64,000 bases of DNA, from NCBI GenBank assembly GCA_017643305.1, contig JAEPNQ010000006.1, positions 23,291-87,290 of the forward strand, given 5' to 3'. Below the pieces are notes generated by a model. That model had not been told where the DNA came from. It was given only the letters and a program-made list of their open reading frames with translations, and searched no databases. Within the stretch, counting starts at the first letter, position 1, and the number at the start of each line of letters is the position of its first letter. This stretch comes from Marinibacterium sp. Lineage in GTDB: Bacteria; Pseudomonadota; Alphaproteobacteria; Rhodobacterales; Rhodobacteraceae. The translations under genes were made by a program, and so were the position numbers. Shown here piece after piece: positions 1 to 9,699 of the stretch.

Positions 1-138
1 GGGCAGGCCCCCGGCCATCAGCGCTTCGGCCATCGGGCGGGCATGGGTTACTTCATGGATGATCAGCACCGGCACAACCGGCGCCATCGCACAAATCTCG
101 TGGGTCTGCTGGCTGGCAGCTTCAGGAGACAGGGACAT
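1..138 (-). CDS. eda: KDPG aldolase, N-terminal part (cut by window start)
   Basis: The reverse strand starts ATG at 138 and reads into the window edge. The visible 46 residues contain APVVPVLIIHEVTHARPMAE, which matches the first beta strand and helix of class I 2-keto-3-deoxy-6-phosphogluconate aldolases. The enzyme cleaves KDPG to pyruvate and glyceraldehyde 3-phosphate, the last Entner-Doudoroff step. It begins 3 bases after the edd stop, so the two are co-transcribed and probably translationally coupled. The catalytic lysine lies outside the window. Identification rests on this segment plus the edd context. Confidence 0.85.
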   Translation of the reverse strand, partial: MSLSPEAASQQTHEICAMAPVVPVLIIHEVTHARPMAEALMAGGLP

Positions 139-141
139 GTA

Positions 142-1947
142 TCAGGCTCCGAAAACGGTGGCTCCGGCATCGGCGGGGCCCACCGATTGCCGGAAAATGG
201 AAAACAGTTCTCGTCCGACGCCCGAGTGGTAGGCGGACAGGTCGGTCTGTGCCGCGGGCCGGTCCAGCACGCCATCAGTCAGGATCTGCAGCACGCCCGC
301 CTCGGCATCGACGCGCACCATGTCGCCATCCTGCAGCTTGGCAATTGGGCCGCCATCCAGTGCTTCGGGGCAGACATGGATGGCCGAAGGGATCTTGCCC
401 GACGCGCCGGACATACGCCCATCGGTCACCAGCGCGACCTTTTGGCCGCGCCCCTGCAGGACGCCTAGCACTGGGGTCAGGCTGTGCAATTCGGGCATGC
501 CATTGGCCTTGGGGCCCTGAAAACGGACAACGATGATGACATCTTCGGTCAACTCCCCCGCCTTGAATGCAACCTTGACAGCTTGAAGGTCGTCGAACAC
601 CCGCACCGGGGCTTCGACTACACGGTGTTCGGGGGCGACGGCGGAGATTTTCATGACCCCGGTGCCCAGTGATCCGCTGAGCCGCTGCAACCCGCCGGTA
701 GGCTGGAAGGGGTCCGAGGCGGGACGCAGGATGCGATGGTTCAGGCTGTCTTTCGCGCCATTGACCCAGGTCAGTGCGCCATCGATGATCTTGGGGTCCT
801 TGGTGTAGGCAGCTAGCCCGCTGCCCGCTACGGTCTGCGTGTCTGGGTGCAACAGGTCTGCGTCCAGAAGGGAGCCGATGACATAGCCCAGCCCGCCCGC
901 GGCGTGGAAATGGTTCACATCCGCCAGCCCGTTGGGATAGACGCGGGCGACCAGGGGGATCACTCGGGACAGGTCGGAAAAATCCTCCCAATCCAAAACA
1001 ATGCCGCCTGCGCTGGCCATGGCGATCAGGTGGATCAGCAGGTTGGTGGACCCGCCCGTGGCGTGCAGTCCTACGATGCCGTTCACAAAAGCACGCTCAT
1101 CAAGGATGTCACAGACTGGTGTGTAAGCATTCCCCAACGCGCTGAGCGACAGCGCCCGCCGCGCGCCTTCCGCGGTCAGTGCCTCGCGAAGGTTGGTGCC
1201 GGGGTTGACGAAGCTCGCGCCGGGCAGATGCAGGCCCATGAACTCCATCAACATCTGGTTGGTGTTGGCAGTGCCGTAAAACGTGCACGTGCCTGGCCCG
1301 TGATACGCACCCATTTCGGCGGCCATCAGCGCATCGCGGCCCACTTCACCCGCTGCAAATTGCTGACGCACCTTGGCTTTTTCGTCATTCGGCAACCCGC
1401 TGGTCATCGGCCCTGCGGGTATGAACACGGCAGGCAGATGGCCAAAGGCCTGCGCGGCAATCACCAGCCCTGGCACGATCTTGTCGCAGACACCCAGGAA
1501 GGTGACCGCGTCGAACGTGTTGTGGCTCAGCGCGATGCCAGCGGCCATGGCGATGATGTCGCGGGAAAACAGGCTCAGTTCCATGCCAGCCTCGCCTTGC
1601 GTGACGCCGTCACACATGGCGGGAACGCCGCCTGCTACCTGAGCCGTAGCGCCGATAGACCGGGCCGCGTCGCGGATTATTTGCGGATATGTTTCAAATG
1701 GTTGGTGCGCTGACAGCATATCGTTGTAGGCGGTCACGATACCCAGGTTCGGGGCGCGTCCCTGTGCCAACGCCTGTTGGTCTGGTCCGGCGGCGGCAAA
1801 GGCATGGGCCTGCCCGCTGCAGCTGAGATGCGCGCGGTTGGGTTCTTGCGAGGCTGCATCCCGCATGCGCGAAAGATAGGCATCGCGTGTCGGTTTGCTG
1901 CGGGCGATGATCCGGTCGGTCACCTCGGAAACGGTTGAGTTCAGCAT
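142..1947 (-). CDS. edd: phosphogluconate dehydratase
   Basis: Dehydrates 6-phosphogluconate to KDPG, the committing Entner-Doudoroff step. The product (601 aa, usual family size about 600) belongs to the IlvD/Edd Fe-S dehydratases: it has the [14 protein letters not shown] segment and, near the C-terminus, [19 protein letters not shown]. The open frame extends to 2130, but homologues begin at about [13 protein letters not shown]. An AGGA sits 8 bases before that ATG (1947), and a longer start would run into gap. It lies between gap (stop at 2043) and eda (3-base gap) in one minus-strand operon, so regulation probably comes from the palindrome upstream of gap. Confidence 0.93.
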   Translation of the reverse strand: MLNSTVSEVTDRIIARSKPTRDAYLSRMRDAASQEPNRAHLSCSGQAHAFAAAGPDQQALAQGRAPNLGIVTAYNDMLSAHQPFETYPQIIRDAARSIGATAQVAGGVPAMCDGVTQGEAGMELSLFSRDIIAMAAGIALSHNTFDAVTFLGVCDKIVPGLVIAAQAFGHLPAVFIPAGPMTSGLPNDEKAKVRQQFAAGEVGRDALMAAEMGAYHGPGTCTFYGTANTNQMLMEFMGLHLPGASFVNPGTNLREALTAEGARRALSLSALGNAYTPVCDILDERAFVNGIVGLHATGGSTNLLIHLIAMASAGGIVLDWEDFSDLSRVIPLVARVYPNGLADVNHFHAAGGLGYVIGSLLDADLLHPDTQTVAGSGLAAYTKDPKIIDGALTWVNGAKDSLNHRILRPASDPFQPTGGLQRLSGSLGTGVMKISAVAPEHRVVEAPVRVFDDLQAVKVAFKAGELTEDVIIVVRFQGPKANGMPELHSLTPVLGVLQGRGQKVALVTDGRMSGASGKIPSAIHVCPEALDGGPIAKLQDGDMVRVDAEAGVLQILTDGVLDRPAAQTDLSAYHSGVGRELFSIFRQSVGPADAGATVFGA

Positions 1948-2042
1948 TTTGGCCATCCTGCTGCCGGGCACACAGGCGCGAACCGGCATCATTCCACGCG
2001 CTGATGTGGCGCGTTCTTGTGTATAGACCGAGGAGGTGCTGC

Positions 2043-3074
2043 TCAGCCAGTCATTTGCTGGGGTGACGGCATGGCCATCAGCCGAGCCATACAGCGGCCC
2101 GTATCGATCATTCGGTTGGAAAAGCCCCATTCATTGTCATACCAGCTGACCACGCGCACCAGCCCGTCTGCCGTGACAGCGGTCTGCGCGGCGGCAAAAC
2201 AGGACGAATGCGGGTCGTGGTTGAAGTCTATCGAAACGACCGGATCTTTTTCATAGGACAGAATGCCCGCCAGAGGCCCCCGGGCGGTCTTGGCCATGGC
2301 AGCATTTACTGACTCCACCGTGGCGGGGCGTTCGGGCACGAATGTCAGATCGATGACTGACACGTTCGGCGTGGGCACACGGATAGCGGACCCTTCCAGA
2401 CGGCCCTCCAGACGCGGCAGCACCAGCGAGATTGCCTTAGCCGCACCCGTGGACGTGGGGATCATCGACAGTGCCGTTGCCCGCGCGCGGTACAGATCAC
2501 TGTGATTGGTGTCATGCGAAGGCTGGTCTCCAGTATAGCTGTGCACCGTGGTCATGTAGCCTGTCTTGATGCCAAAAGTTCGGTCCAGCACATCTGCCAC
2601 CGGTGCAAGGCAGTTGGTGGTACAGGACGCGTTAGAGACAACCAGGTCATCCCCGGTCAGCTCCATATGATTGATGCCGTACACCACGGTGCGATCTACG
2701 TTTTTTCCGGGGGCGGAGATCAGCACACGTCCCGATCCGTTCTGAAGATGCAGAGCGGCGTCGTCGCGGGTGGTGAAGCGGCCGGTGCATTCCAGCGCTA
2801 CGTCTACATCGGGCCAGGGCAGCGCGGTCGGATCCCGTTCAGCCGTCAGGCGGATGGAATGGCGGCCAACTTGCAGGCGATTATCGATCAGCCGTACCTC
2901 TTGGCCCAGTCGCCCATGTACGCTGTCATATTTCAGCAGGTGCACCATGTGTTCCTGGGGGGCGAGATCGTTGATGGCTACGACCTCTACATCAGGTGTG
3001 TCGTTTTCGAGGATCGCCCGCAAAACGCCGCGACCGATTCTGCCAAAGCCGTTGATTGCAAAGGTATGGGGCAT
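2043..3074 (-). CDS. gap: type I glyceraldehyde-3-phosphate dehydrogenase (ED-linked copy)
   Basis: Oxidises glyceraldehyde 3-phosphate to 1,3-bisphosphoglycerate. The 343-aa product has an N-terminal Rossmann motif [10 protein letters not shown] (residues 7-16), Asp36 in the AIND loop (typical of NAD-preferring GAPDHs), and the catalytic SNASCTTNC with Cys151. It ends with [13 protein letters not shown] chose the ATG at 3074 because GGAGGT lies 6 bases upstream; the frame remains open to 3113 without a better start. First gene of gap-edd-eda, so it can process the triose phosphate released by Eda. A second, different gap lies at the right end of the window. Confidence 0.93.
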   Translation of the reverse strand: MPHTFAINGFGRIGRGVLRAILENDTPDVEVVAINDLAPQEHMVHLLKYDSVHGRLGQEVRLIDNRLQVGRHSIRLTAERDPTALPWPDVDVALECTGRFTTRDDAALHLQNGSGRVLISAPGKNVDRTVVYGINHMELTGDDLVVSNASCTTNCLAPVADVLDRTFGIKTGYMTTVHSYTGDQPSHDTNHSDLYRARATALSMIPTSTGAAKAISLVLPRLEGRLEGSAIRVPTPNVSVIDLTFVPERPATVESVNAAMAKTARGPLAGILSYEKDPVVSIDFNHDPHSSCFAAAQTAVTADGLVRVVSWYDNEWGFSNRMIDTGRCMARLMAMPSPQQMTG

Positions 3075-3098
3075 TGTGACCTCCATGCTATTTAGAGC

Positions 3099-3112
3099 TG
3101 TTAGCGCTAACA
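3099..3112. promoter_or_regulatory. LacI-family operator upstream of gap-edd-eda
   Basis: TGTTAGCGCTAACA is a perfect 14-bp palindrome with a central CG, the usual architecture of LacI/GntR(E. coli)-type operators. It lies 24 bases before the gap start codon. On the minus strand a TTGCAT element about 18 bases upstream could be a -35, which would place the palindrome over the -10. No LacI-type regulator gene is in the window, so the binding protein is inferred. Confidence 0.7.
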
Positions 3113-3193
3113 ATCACAAAATGGTGGAAAATGCAAGCCTGCCGCGGGATGGGAAGGGGGTATCGCGTTTGGCTGCGCGTAACGTCATGTTTG

Positions 3194-3225
3194 CACAAAA
3201 GCCGCCGGGTTGCGGCGGCTTTGTG
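3194..3225 (-). terminator. hairpin terminator of phaZ
   Basis: Inverted repeat with arms CACAAA and GCCGCCG (one bulged A) around a 5-base loop, followed on the minus strand by a T-containing tail. It starts about 22 bases after the phaZ stop codon and separates phaZ from the gap promoter. Confidence 0.6.
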
Positions 3226-3246
3226 GTGTTGGTTTTTGCGATAGCC

Positions 3247-4524
3247 TTAGGCGGCGGTGCTTTTGTTGGCGTTGGCTGCGCGGCGTTTCGGCTTGGGGCT
3301 GTTGCTGTCGATGAAATCCAGAACCAGCGGGCGGATGTTGTTGCGCCAGCTTTTGCCCGCGAAAATCCCGTAGTGACCCGCGCCCGGTTCTAGATGCGAT
3401 GCCTTCATGCTTTCGGGCAGTCCGGTGCACAGGTCCAGCGCGGCTATGCATTGGCCCGGCGCAGAAATATCGTCATTCGCGCCTTCGACCGTTTTGACTG
3501 CGACCTTGGTGATCTTACCCATATCGACCTGATGACCGTCGACGACAAAGCAGTTCCGGGCGATTTCCCGTTCCTTGAAAATGCGCTCCACGGTAGACAG
3601 ATAGAACTCTGCCGTCATATCCATAACAGCCAGGTACTCGTCGTAGAACCGGTTGTGCGGATCATGATCTGATGCTTCGCCCTGGGTTACGCGGCGGATC
3701 TGTTCGACGAATGCGTGCGAATGACGTTCCGCGTTCATCGACATGAAGGAGGCCAGTTGCAAAAGCCCCGGATAAACCATGCGGCCTACGCCCGCGTATT
3801 TGAAACCGACCCTCTGGATCATGGTTTCTTCCAGCTGGCCCATGGTCACGCGGCGGCCAAAGTCGGTGACTTCGGTCGGGGTTGCGTCAGGGTCGATCGG
3901 TCCGCCGATCAGCGTAAGCGTGCGTGGCTGTGCGTCAGGGTCCAGCTCTGCCAGATATGCCGTGGCAGCCAGCGTCAGCGGCGCAGGCTGGCACACGGCG
4001 ATCACGTTCGTGTCTGGCCCCAGCACACGCATGAATTCCATCAGGTAGAGCGTGTAGTCTTCGATATCGAACTTGCCTGCGCTGACCGGGATGTCGCGTG
4101 CATTGTGCCAGTCGGTGATGTAGAGGTCGCAATCCGGCAGCAGAGATTGCACCGTGCTGCGCAGCAGCGTGGCGTAGTGCCCCGACATCGGCGCGACCAG
4201 CAGAACCTTGCGCTTGGCCTGCGCGCGTCCGGCCACCTTGAAGCGGATCAGATCACCAAAGGGCCGCTCCAGCACTGTCTGGATTTCGACCAGGTGGTCA
4301 CGCCCGTCTTCGCAGGTCATCGTTCGGATGCCCCAGTCGGGTTTCACAACCATACGCGCAAATGTCCGTTCCGTCACCTCGCCCCATGCTGCCATCCAGG
4401 AAATCGCAGGGTTCGGCATTCCGGCAAACATTGGGTAGGAGGCCAGAGCCTGCGCAGACGCACCCATCCACTGATTAGTATTGCGGGCCGCTTCCATCAG
4501 ATCATAGGTCATCATGTAACGCAT
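3247..4524 (-). CDS. phaZ: intracellular polyhydroxybutyrate depolymerase
   Basis: Hydrolyses intracellular PHB granules. The 425-aa protein matches the PhaZ family (alpha/beta hydrolase fold): the MRYMMTYDLMEAARNTNQWM N-terminus is characteristic, and AVCQPAP carries the cysteine in the nucleophile-elbow position. The C-terminal stretch GHYGIFAGKSWRNNIRP is also well conserved. It has no signal peptide, so it is cytoplasmic. The C-terminal tail is basic (KPKRRAANANK). It is divergent from phaC across about 100 bases containing a PhaR-like box, so synthesis and breakdown genes could share control. Confidence 0.92.
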   Translation of the reverse strand: MRYMMTYDLMEAARNTNQWMGASAQALASYPMFAGMPNPAISWMAAWGEVTERTFARMVVKPDWGIRTMTCEDGRDHLVEIQTVLERPFGDLIRFKVAGRAQAKRKVLLVAPMSGHYATLLRSTVQSLLPDCDLYITDWHNARDIPVSAGKFDIEDYTLYLMEFMRVLGPDTNVIAVCQPAPLTLAATAYLAELDPDAQPRTLTLIGGPIDPDATPTEVTDFGRRVTMGQLEETMIQRVGFKYAGVGRMVYPGLLQLASFMSMNAERHSHAFVEQIRRVTQGEASDHDPHNRFYDEYLAVMDMTAEFYLSTVERIFKEREIARNCFVVDGHQVDMGKITKVAVKTVEGANDDISAPGQCIAALDLCTGLPESMKASHLEPGAGHYGIFAGKSWRNNIRPLVLDFIDSNSPKPKRRAANANKSTAA

Positions 4525-4594
4525 AATCGTCTCCTACTTGGTCGTATGCCCGGACTATTCGTCGCTTTGCCTAAGCAGAGCAAGCCCAGTTATT

Positions 4595-4605
4595 CTGCAC
4601 AGCAG
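4595..4605. promoter_or_regulatory. PhaR-type box between phaZ and phaC
   Basis: CTGCACAGCAG fits the CTGC-N3-GCAG form reported for PhaR of Paracoccus denitrificans, and lies in the larger palindrome TTCTGCACAGCAGAA (4593-4607). It sits 24 bases before the phaC ATG in the divergent phaZ/phaC region. Binding is inferred from the match and the linked phaR gene. Confidence 0.6.
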
Positions 4606-4628
4606 AAAAATTCGGAAAAGTGGTTAAA

Positions 4629-6434
4629 ATGACAACTAATAGTGAGGGCGCCAAGCAGATTTCTATTGAGAGCTTTGAAAAAATTAAAGAAAATATGGGT
4701 AGGGTGGAGCTGCTAGCAAAACGTTTGGTTGAAGTTGTTTCCAGTAAATCGGGTCACAACCCTGCTTTGGATGGTCCGAATCAGGAGCTTTTTGCAAAAG
4801 CAGCAACGTCATATTGGGCCGAAGCACTGCACAATCCCGCGAAGATCCTGGAGCATCAGGTCGAGTATTGGAGCAAGTCGGTTCTGCACTTCGTAGAGGC
4901 CCAGCAGGCTCTGTCCAAAGGCACGCTTTCGGCCCCCGAAGACCCCGGCACGCCCGACCGGCGGTTTTCCAATCCGCTCTGGGATACGCACCCGTTTTTC
5001 AACTTCGTCAAGCAGCAGTACCAGATTAATGCCAAGGCCATAGAACAGGCCGTATCGGATATCGAGGATCTGGATGAAAGGGACAAACGCCGCCTAACCT
5101 ACTTCTCGCGCCAGATCATCGACATGATGGCCCCGACCAATTTCCTGGCCACCAACCCCGATGCGCTGGAAAAGGCATTGGAGACCGCAGGTCAGTCCCT
5201 GATCGACGGTCTGGAAAACCTTGTCGCCGATCTGGAGGCTAATGAAGGTGAACTTGTTGTGCGCCTCGCTGATGAAAGGGCGTTCGAACTGGGCCGCAAT
5301 ATCGCAACCACACCGGGTGAGATTGTCTACCGTAACCGTATGATGGAGATGATCCAGTATGCCCCGTCCACCGAACAGGTCCAAGAAATCCCGATCGTGT
5401 TGTTCCCGCCTTGGATCAACAAGTTCTACGTTCTGGACCTGAAGCCACAGAACAGCTTGATCAAGTGGATCACCGAACAGGGATACACGTTGTTCGTCGT
5501 CAGCTGGGTCAACCCTGATGCCTCTTATGCTGATATCGGCATGGAAGATTACATCGAAGACGGTTTTCTGACCGCCATCCGCGAAGCCAAGGCGATCTGC
5601 GGCACCAGCCAGGTCAACGCCGTGGGCTACTGCATTGCCGGCACCACGCTTAGCCTGACCCTGTCATTGCTGAAACAGCGTGGTGACAAGTCGGTGAAAT
5701 CGGCCACCTTCTTTACCGCGCTGACTGATTTCTCGGAGCAGGGCGAATTCACCCCTTTTCTGCAGGATGATTTCATCGATGGGATCGAAGCCGAGGTAGA
5801 AGGCCAGGGTTATCTGCGATCCTTTCTCATGGCGCGTACGTTCAGCTTCCTGCGGTCCAACGACCTGGTCTATTCGCCTGCAATCCGCAGCTACATGCTG
5901 GGGGAAACCCCGCCTGCCTTCGATTTGCTTTACTGGAATGGCGACGGGGCGAACCTGCCCAAGAAGATGGCCATCCAGTATTTGCGTGGCCTGTGCCAGC
6001 GCAACGAATTTGCGGAAGAAGGGTATGAGCTGTTCGGCAAAAAGCTGAAAGTGGCGGATGTCGATGTGCCGCTTATGTCCATCACCTGTGAAACCGACCA
6101 CATTGCAGCGTGGAAGGATTGCTATCGCGGCGTGCAGAAAATGGGATCCAAGAACAAAACCTTTATCGTTTCGGAATCCGGCCATATCGCGGGCATCGTG
6201 AACCCGCCCAGCAAAAAGAAGTATGGCCACTATACAAACCCTGACCTGACGCTGGATGCAGAGGGCTGGATCGCCGATGCCGATTACAACGAAGGGTCCT
6301 GGTGGCCGCGTTGGGAAGCCTGGCTGCGCAAACGCTCCGGCAAGAAAGTTGACGCTAGGATACCTGGTGACCCTGACCATCCCAGTCTTGGTAAGGCTCC
6401 GGGCACTTACGTCGTGCCAAAGCTAAAAGATTGA
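4629..6434 (+). CDS. phaC: class I poly(3-hydroxyalkanoate) synthase
   Basis: Polymerises (R)-3-hydroxybutyryl-CoA to PHB on granules. The 601-aa product has the N-terminal PhaC domain and an alpha/beta hydrolase core with the lipase-like box GYCIAG (nucleophile Cys335). The other triad residues are Asp490 in CETDHIA and His519 in SESGHIAG. The frame also offers a GTG at 4620, but GGAAAAG at 4614-4620 is 8 bases before the ATG at 4629, which I prefer. First gene of phaC-phaP-phaR, divergent from phaZ. Confidence 0.95.
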   Translation: MTTNSEGAKQISIESFEKIKENMGRVELLAKRLVEVVSSKSGHNPALDGPNQELFAKAATSYWAEALHNPAKILEHQVEYWSKSVLHFVEAQQALSKGTLSAPEDPGTPDRRFSNPLWDTHPFFNFVKQQYQINAKAIEQAVSDIEDLDERDKRRLTYFSRQIIDMMAPTNFLATNPDALEKALETAGQSLIDGLENLVADLEANEGELVVRLADERAFELGRNIATTPGEIVYRNRMMEMIQYAPSTEQVQEIPIVLFPPWINKFYVLDLKPQNSLIKWITEQGYTLFVVSWVNPDASYADIGMEDYIEDGFLTAIREAKAICGTSQVNAVGYCIAGTTLSLTLSLLKQRGDKSVKSATFFTALTDFSEQGEFTPFLQDDFIDGIEAEVEGQGYLRSFLMARTFSFLRSNDLVYSPAIRSYMLGETPPAFDLLYWNGDGANLPKKMAIQYLRGLCQRNEFAEEGYELFGKKLKVADVDVPLMSITCETDHIAAWKDCYRGVQKMGSKNKTFIVSESGHIAGIVNPPSKKKYGHYTNPDLTLDAEGWIADADYNEGSWWPRWEAWLRKRSGKKVDARIPGDPDHPSLGKAPGTYVVPKLKD

Positions 6435-6459
6435 TTTTCAACTCTTTCACAAAATTCTG

Positions 6460-6498
6460 CTGCAACGCAGAAAAAAGTCTTGAAATGCCGCATTGCAG
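6460..6498. promoter_or_regulatory. PhaR-type boxes upstream of phaP
   Basis: CTGCAACGCAG at 6460-6470 is an exact CTGC-N3-GCAG match. CCGCATTGCAG at 6488-6498 is a second copy with one mismatch on the reverse strand. Both lie between phaC and phaP, where PhaR is known in related bacteria to repress phasin expression until PHB accumulates. A weaker copy, CTGCACTCGCAT, lies at 7104-7115 before phaR and could allow autoregulation. Confidence 0.6.
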
Positions 6499-6568
6499 CA
6501 TGCATATTCCTGTCAGCTGAACAAACGGCACGAACCTCCCTCGGACCAGCGAAGATAGGAATTGAGAC

Positions 6569-7012
6569 ATGAACACGACGACTGATTTCACCGCTGCCCT
6601 GAAAGACGCAATGGGCGCATTCCCGGTTGATACCAAAGCTTTCGAAGACGCGTTCAAAACCACCGCCACCCTGAACGAAAAACTGACGGGTGTTGCGCTG
6701 GAAGCGGCTGAGAAATCGGCTGAAGTTTCCTCCAAGTGGACCAAAGACACTATCGCAAAGCTTGCAGAAATGTCCAAAGCCAAAGCAGAGCCGGCAGACT
6801 ACGCCAAAGCCATGACTGATTTTGCTTCGGCCACTGCTGAAACCGCTGCTGAAAACATGGCAGCCTTCGCCGAGATCGCCAAGAAAATCCAGATGGATAC
6901 GGTTGAACTGATGATGGCCGCTGGCAAGGACATCGCCGAAGATGCCACCGCCGCTGTCAAGAAAGCCACTGACGACGTGACCGCTGCTGCCACGAAGGCA
7001 ACCGCGAAGTAA
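6569..7012 (+). CDS. phaP: phasin (PHB granule-coating protein)
   Basis: Small amphipathic protein that coats PHB granules and limits coalescence. The 147 residues are rich in Ala, Lys, Glu and Thr with long predicted helices, match the phasin family, and end in an Ala/Thr/Lys-rich tail as in PHA-tail-containing proteins. No signal peptide or membrane segment. AGGAATTGAG precedes the ATG. It has its own PhaR-like boxes upstream and a strong terminator downstream, which suggests it can be made in large amounts independently of phaC and phaR. Confidence 0.9.
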   Translation: MNTTTDFTAALKDAMGAFPVDTKAFEDAFKTTATLNEKLTGVALEAAEKSAEVSSKWTKDTIAKLAEMSKAKAEPADYAKAMTDFASATAETAAENMAAFAEIAKKIQMDTVELMMAAGKDIAEDATAAVKKATDDVTAAATKATAK

Positions 7013-7068
7013 GTGACAATACTACCGGGCTGCATCTCTCTCCTCCCTAATGACGCAACCCACCTGAA

Positions 7069-7100
7069 GGGCAGGTCTTCGGACCTGCCCCTTTCTTTTT
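7069..7100 (+). terminator. Rho-independent terminator of phaP
   Basis: Perfect 9-bp stem GGGCAGGTC/GACCTGCCC with the stable loop TTCG, followed by CTTTCTTTTT. It lies about 56 bases after the phaP stop. Confidence 0.85.
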
Positions 7101-7157
7101 GTTCTGCACTCGCATAACCTTTGCCGCACTGCTGCATTTTCCTAGAGGATCACCGAC

Positions 7158-7709
7158 GTGGCTGACGACGCAAAACCCCTTCTGATCAAACGGTATGCCA
7201 GCCGCAGGCTTTATAATACGGAAACTTCCGATTACGTGACACTCGACGATATTGCCGGGTTCATTCGCGAAGGGCGCGAAGTGCAGATAATCGATCTGAA
7301 ATCTGGTGATGACCTAACCCGGCAATACCTGCTGCAGATCATTGCCGAACATGAAAGCCGCGGAGAAAACGTGCTGCCGGTCGGTGTGCTGAATGATCTG
7401 GTGCGCTCCTATATGGTTCCGGGCGGCGGGATGATGCCACAGTTCCTACAATCCTCTTTCGAGATGCTTCGCGAAAGCCAGTCGAAGATGATGGAAAACA
7501 TGAACGCAATGAACCCCATGGCCAACATGCCCGGGTTCGAAGCGATCAAGGCCCAGCAGGAAGCCTTCGTCAAAGCGATGACTGGCGGGCTTGGCAGCTG
7601 GAGCGCTTCGGACGCCAAGAAACCCGAGAACGAAGAGAAATCCGAAGATCTCGAAGATATCAAAAAGCAATTATCGGATTTGCAGGACAAGCTGTCCAAA
7701 CTCAGCTGA
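7158..7709 (+). CDS. phaR: PHB synthesis repressor PhaR
   Basis: Regulator that senses PHB and represses phaP and itself. Residues about 8-70 form the conserved DNA-binding domain (IKRYASRRLYNTETSDYVTL), followed by the PHB-accumulation regulatory domain (about 75-115, VLNDLVRSYMVPGGG). The acidic, coiled-coil-like C-terminus ends SDLQDKLSKLS. The start is GTG at 7158 with AGAGGAT upstream. 183 aa is normal for alphaproteobacteria. PhaR-type boxes in the phaZ/phaC and phaP regions support its role here. Confidence 0.92.
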   Translation: MADDAKPLLIKRYASRRLYNTETSDYVTLDDIAGFIREGREVQIIDLKSGDDLTRQYLLQIIAEHESRGENVLPVGVLNDLVRSYMVPGGGMMPQFLQSSFEMLRESQSKMMENMNAMNPMANMPGFEAIKAQQEAFVKAMTGGLGSWSASDAKKPENEEKSEDLEDIKKQLSDLQDKLSKLS

Positions 7710-7785
7710 CGCACCAGTGGGCTTGAATTGTTGTCAATTCGCCTAAACTCCGTTCACGGATTTTCTCTTCTGGTGCCAGCCGGGG

Positions 7786-8685
7786 TCAGTACATGATCTC
7801 TGTTCTGAACCGGTCCTGTTGCAGCCAGTCGAAATAATCCGCCCGCAACTGTCGCGCCACTGGCCCTGCCGAGGCGTTGGAAAAATAGGTCTGGTCGAGC
7901 CGCGCCACCGGGATCACGCCGCCGCCAGACGAGGATAGGAACAGCTCATCCGCCGCCAGACACTCCTCCAGTGGTAGGGGGCAACATTCGGTATCCATAC
8001 CCCGCGCATCAGCCATCTCCAGCACGGTCCGCCGGGTGATGCCATGCAAAACACCTGCGTCCGGGGTCACCACCCGGTCTCCAAACACGGCAAACAGGTT
8101 GAACCCCGGCCCCTCGGCTACGTTGCCTGCGTGATCCAGCAGCAGCGTGGTTTCAAACCCGTTTTCCTTGGCCTCGAACAGACCCGAGGTGAAATCCCCC
8201 CAATGGTAGTTCTTTACCGTCGGGTCCACGCTGTCCTTCGGGATCCGCCGCACAGATTTCGCAATCCACACAGACGTGCCGCGCTCCGCCGCGTCGGGCT
8301 TCACGATATGCACATAGGGCACGCACCAGGCATAGAAATGGTTGTCGCAATCGCGCGGGTCACGGCTGCCGGGCACCGGGTTGCGGCCCCGCGCGGCGAC
8401 CATGGCCACGTAGCTGTCGCGCAAGCCCGACGCCGCGACCATCTGGTGTAGGATCGCGGCGACGCTGTCGCGGTCTTGCCCGATCTCCATGCGTAGTGCG
8501 CGGATCGAGGCCATGAACCGGTCCAGATACGCCTCCAGCCGGAAAAACCCACCTTTCCAGACCGGCACCACGTCATAGCCAATGTCGGAATGGGTGACGC
8601 CCCAGTCGGTAACATTCAAACCAGCCTCTGTGATGGGGACAATGCGTCCCTGCATCCACGCGGCCCCTTTGGACAAATCGTTCAT
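7786..8685 (-). CDS. PLP-dependent class IV aminotransferase
   Basis: Fold-type IV aminotransferase (299 aa) of the branched-chain/D-amino-acid aminotransferase and aminodeoxychorismate-lyase superfamily. The PLP-binding lysine is Lys158 in DPTVKNYHWGDF, and the downstream EGPGFNLF and GITRRTVLEMA motifs that hold the cofactor phosphate are present. The substrate cannot be set from sequence. It lies 43 bases after kynA on the same strand, so co-expression with tryptophan catabolism is likely, but it is not one of the standard kynurenine-pathway enzymes. A cytoplasmic amino-acid transaminase is the safe call. Confidence 0.8.
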   Translation of the reverse strand: MNDLSKGAAWMQGRIVPITEAGLNVTDWGVTHSDIGYDVVPVWKGGFFRLEAYLDRFMASIRALRMEIGQDRDSVAAILHQMVAASGLRDSYVAMVAARGRNPVPGSRDPRDCDNHFYAWCVPYVHIVKPDAAERGTSVWIAKSVRRIPKDSVDPTVKNYHWGDFTSGLFEAKENGFETTLLLDHAGNVAEGPGFNLFAVFGDRVVTPDAGVLHGITRRTVLEMADARGMDTECCPLPLEECLAADELFLSSSGGGVIPVARLDQTYFSNASAGPVARQLRADYFDWLQQDRFRTEIMY

Positions 8686-8728
8686 TGCCGCAGCCTGTCA
8701 CTGGCGCGCCGGTCAGGCAAGGGCCGCG

Positions 8729-9562
8729 TCACAGATCGGTGCGCAGGTGCCAGAGCTCTGGAAACAACTCCACCTCCAGCATCCGCTTGAGGTAGCTGAT
8801 CCCACCCGTGCCACCGGTGCCGCGTTTGAACCCGATCACCCGTTCTACCGTGGTCACATGGTTGAACCGCCAGCGGCGGAAATAATCTTCGAGGTCCACA
8901 AGTTTTTCGGCCAGCTCATAGAGCGTCCAGTGCTGTTGCGGCGCGCGGTAGACCTGGGTCCAGGCTGCGGCCACTGCATCGTTGGGTTGATGCGGCAGGG
9001 TCAGGTCACGGGCCAGAACTGCCTCCGGTAACGGATGGGCCCTGTGCAGCGCCTGCAGGGCCACGTCGTAAAGCGAAGGCTGCGCCAGTTCGGCCTCCAG
9101 CAGCTTGGTGATCTCCGGCTGGTGGGCGTGCGGTCGCAGCATGGCGCGGTTGCGATTGCCTAGCACAAATTCGATCAAACGGTATTGATGGGACTGGAAC
9201 CCCGAAGATTGCCCCAACGCTTCGCGAAAAGTCGTATAGTCGCTGGGCGTCATCGTTCGCAACACGTCCCAAGCCCCGTTCAATTGGTCAAATATACGGC
9301 TGACGCGGGCCAGCATCTTAAAGGCCGGGCGCACATCCTCCTGCGCCAATGCGGTACGGGCGGCGGTCAGTTCATGAATGGCCAGCCGCATCCACAGTTC
9401 AGATGTCTGGTGCTGGACGATGAACAGCATCTCATCATGCGCGTCCGACAGTGGGTGCTGGGCGTTCAGGATAGCATTCAGATGCAGGTAGTCGCCATAA
9501 GACATGCGCCCGTCGAATGCCATCTGGGCGCCGTCCTTGGCGGGGTCATAGGGGGTGGTCAT
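8729..9562 (-). CDS. kynA: tryptophan 2,3-dioxygenase
   Basis: Haem enzyme that opens the indole ring of L-tryptophan to give N-formylkynurenine. The 277-aa product has [17 protein letters not shown] (residues 42-58, including the substrate-site His51) and GFQSHQYR (121-128), both diagnostic of the family. AAAGGAAT precedes the ATG. It follows kynU after 137 bases on the same strand. The intermediate step, kynurenine formamidase (kynB), is not in the window, so it must be encoded elsewhere or covered by another hydrolase. Confidence 0.95.
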   Translation of the reverse strand: MTTPYDPAKDGAQMAFDGRMSYGDYLHLNAILNAQHPLSDAHDEMLFIVQHQTSELWMRLAIHELTAARTALAQEDVRPAFKMLARVSRIFDQLNGAWDVLRTMTPSDYTTFREALGQSSGFQSHQYRLIEFVLGNRNRAMLRPHAHQPEITKLLEAELAQPSLYDVALQALHRAHPLPEAVLARDLTLPHQPNDAVAAAWTQVYRAPQQHWTLYELAEKLVDLEDYFRRWRFNHVTTVERVIGFKRGTGGTGGISYLKRMLEVELFPELWHLRTDL

Positions 9563-9699
9563 GGGCGTATTCCTTTGCCGGGTTTGGGGTCAGGCGGGAA
9601 AGAAACACACACTCCGGTTGGTCCGGGCACATTGCGCCAGTTGCCGCCAAAGGGCGACCCAGCCTGCCGGACGGCAGAGGGGCAGAGCCTCCACCGTTT

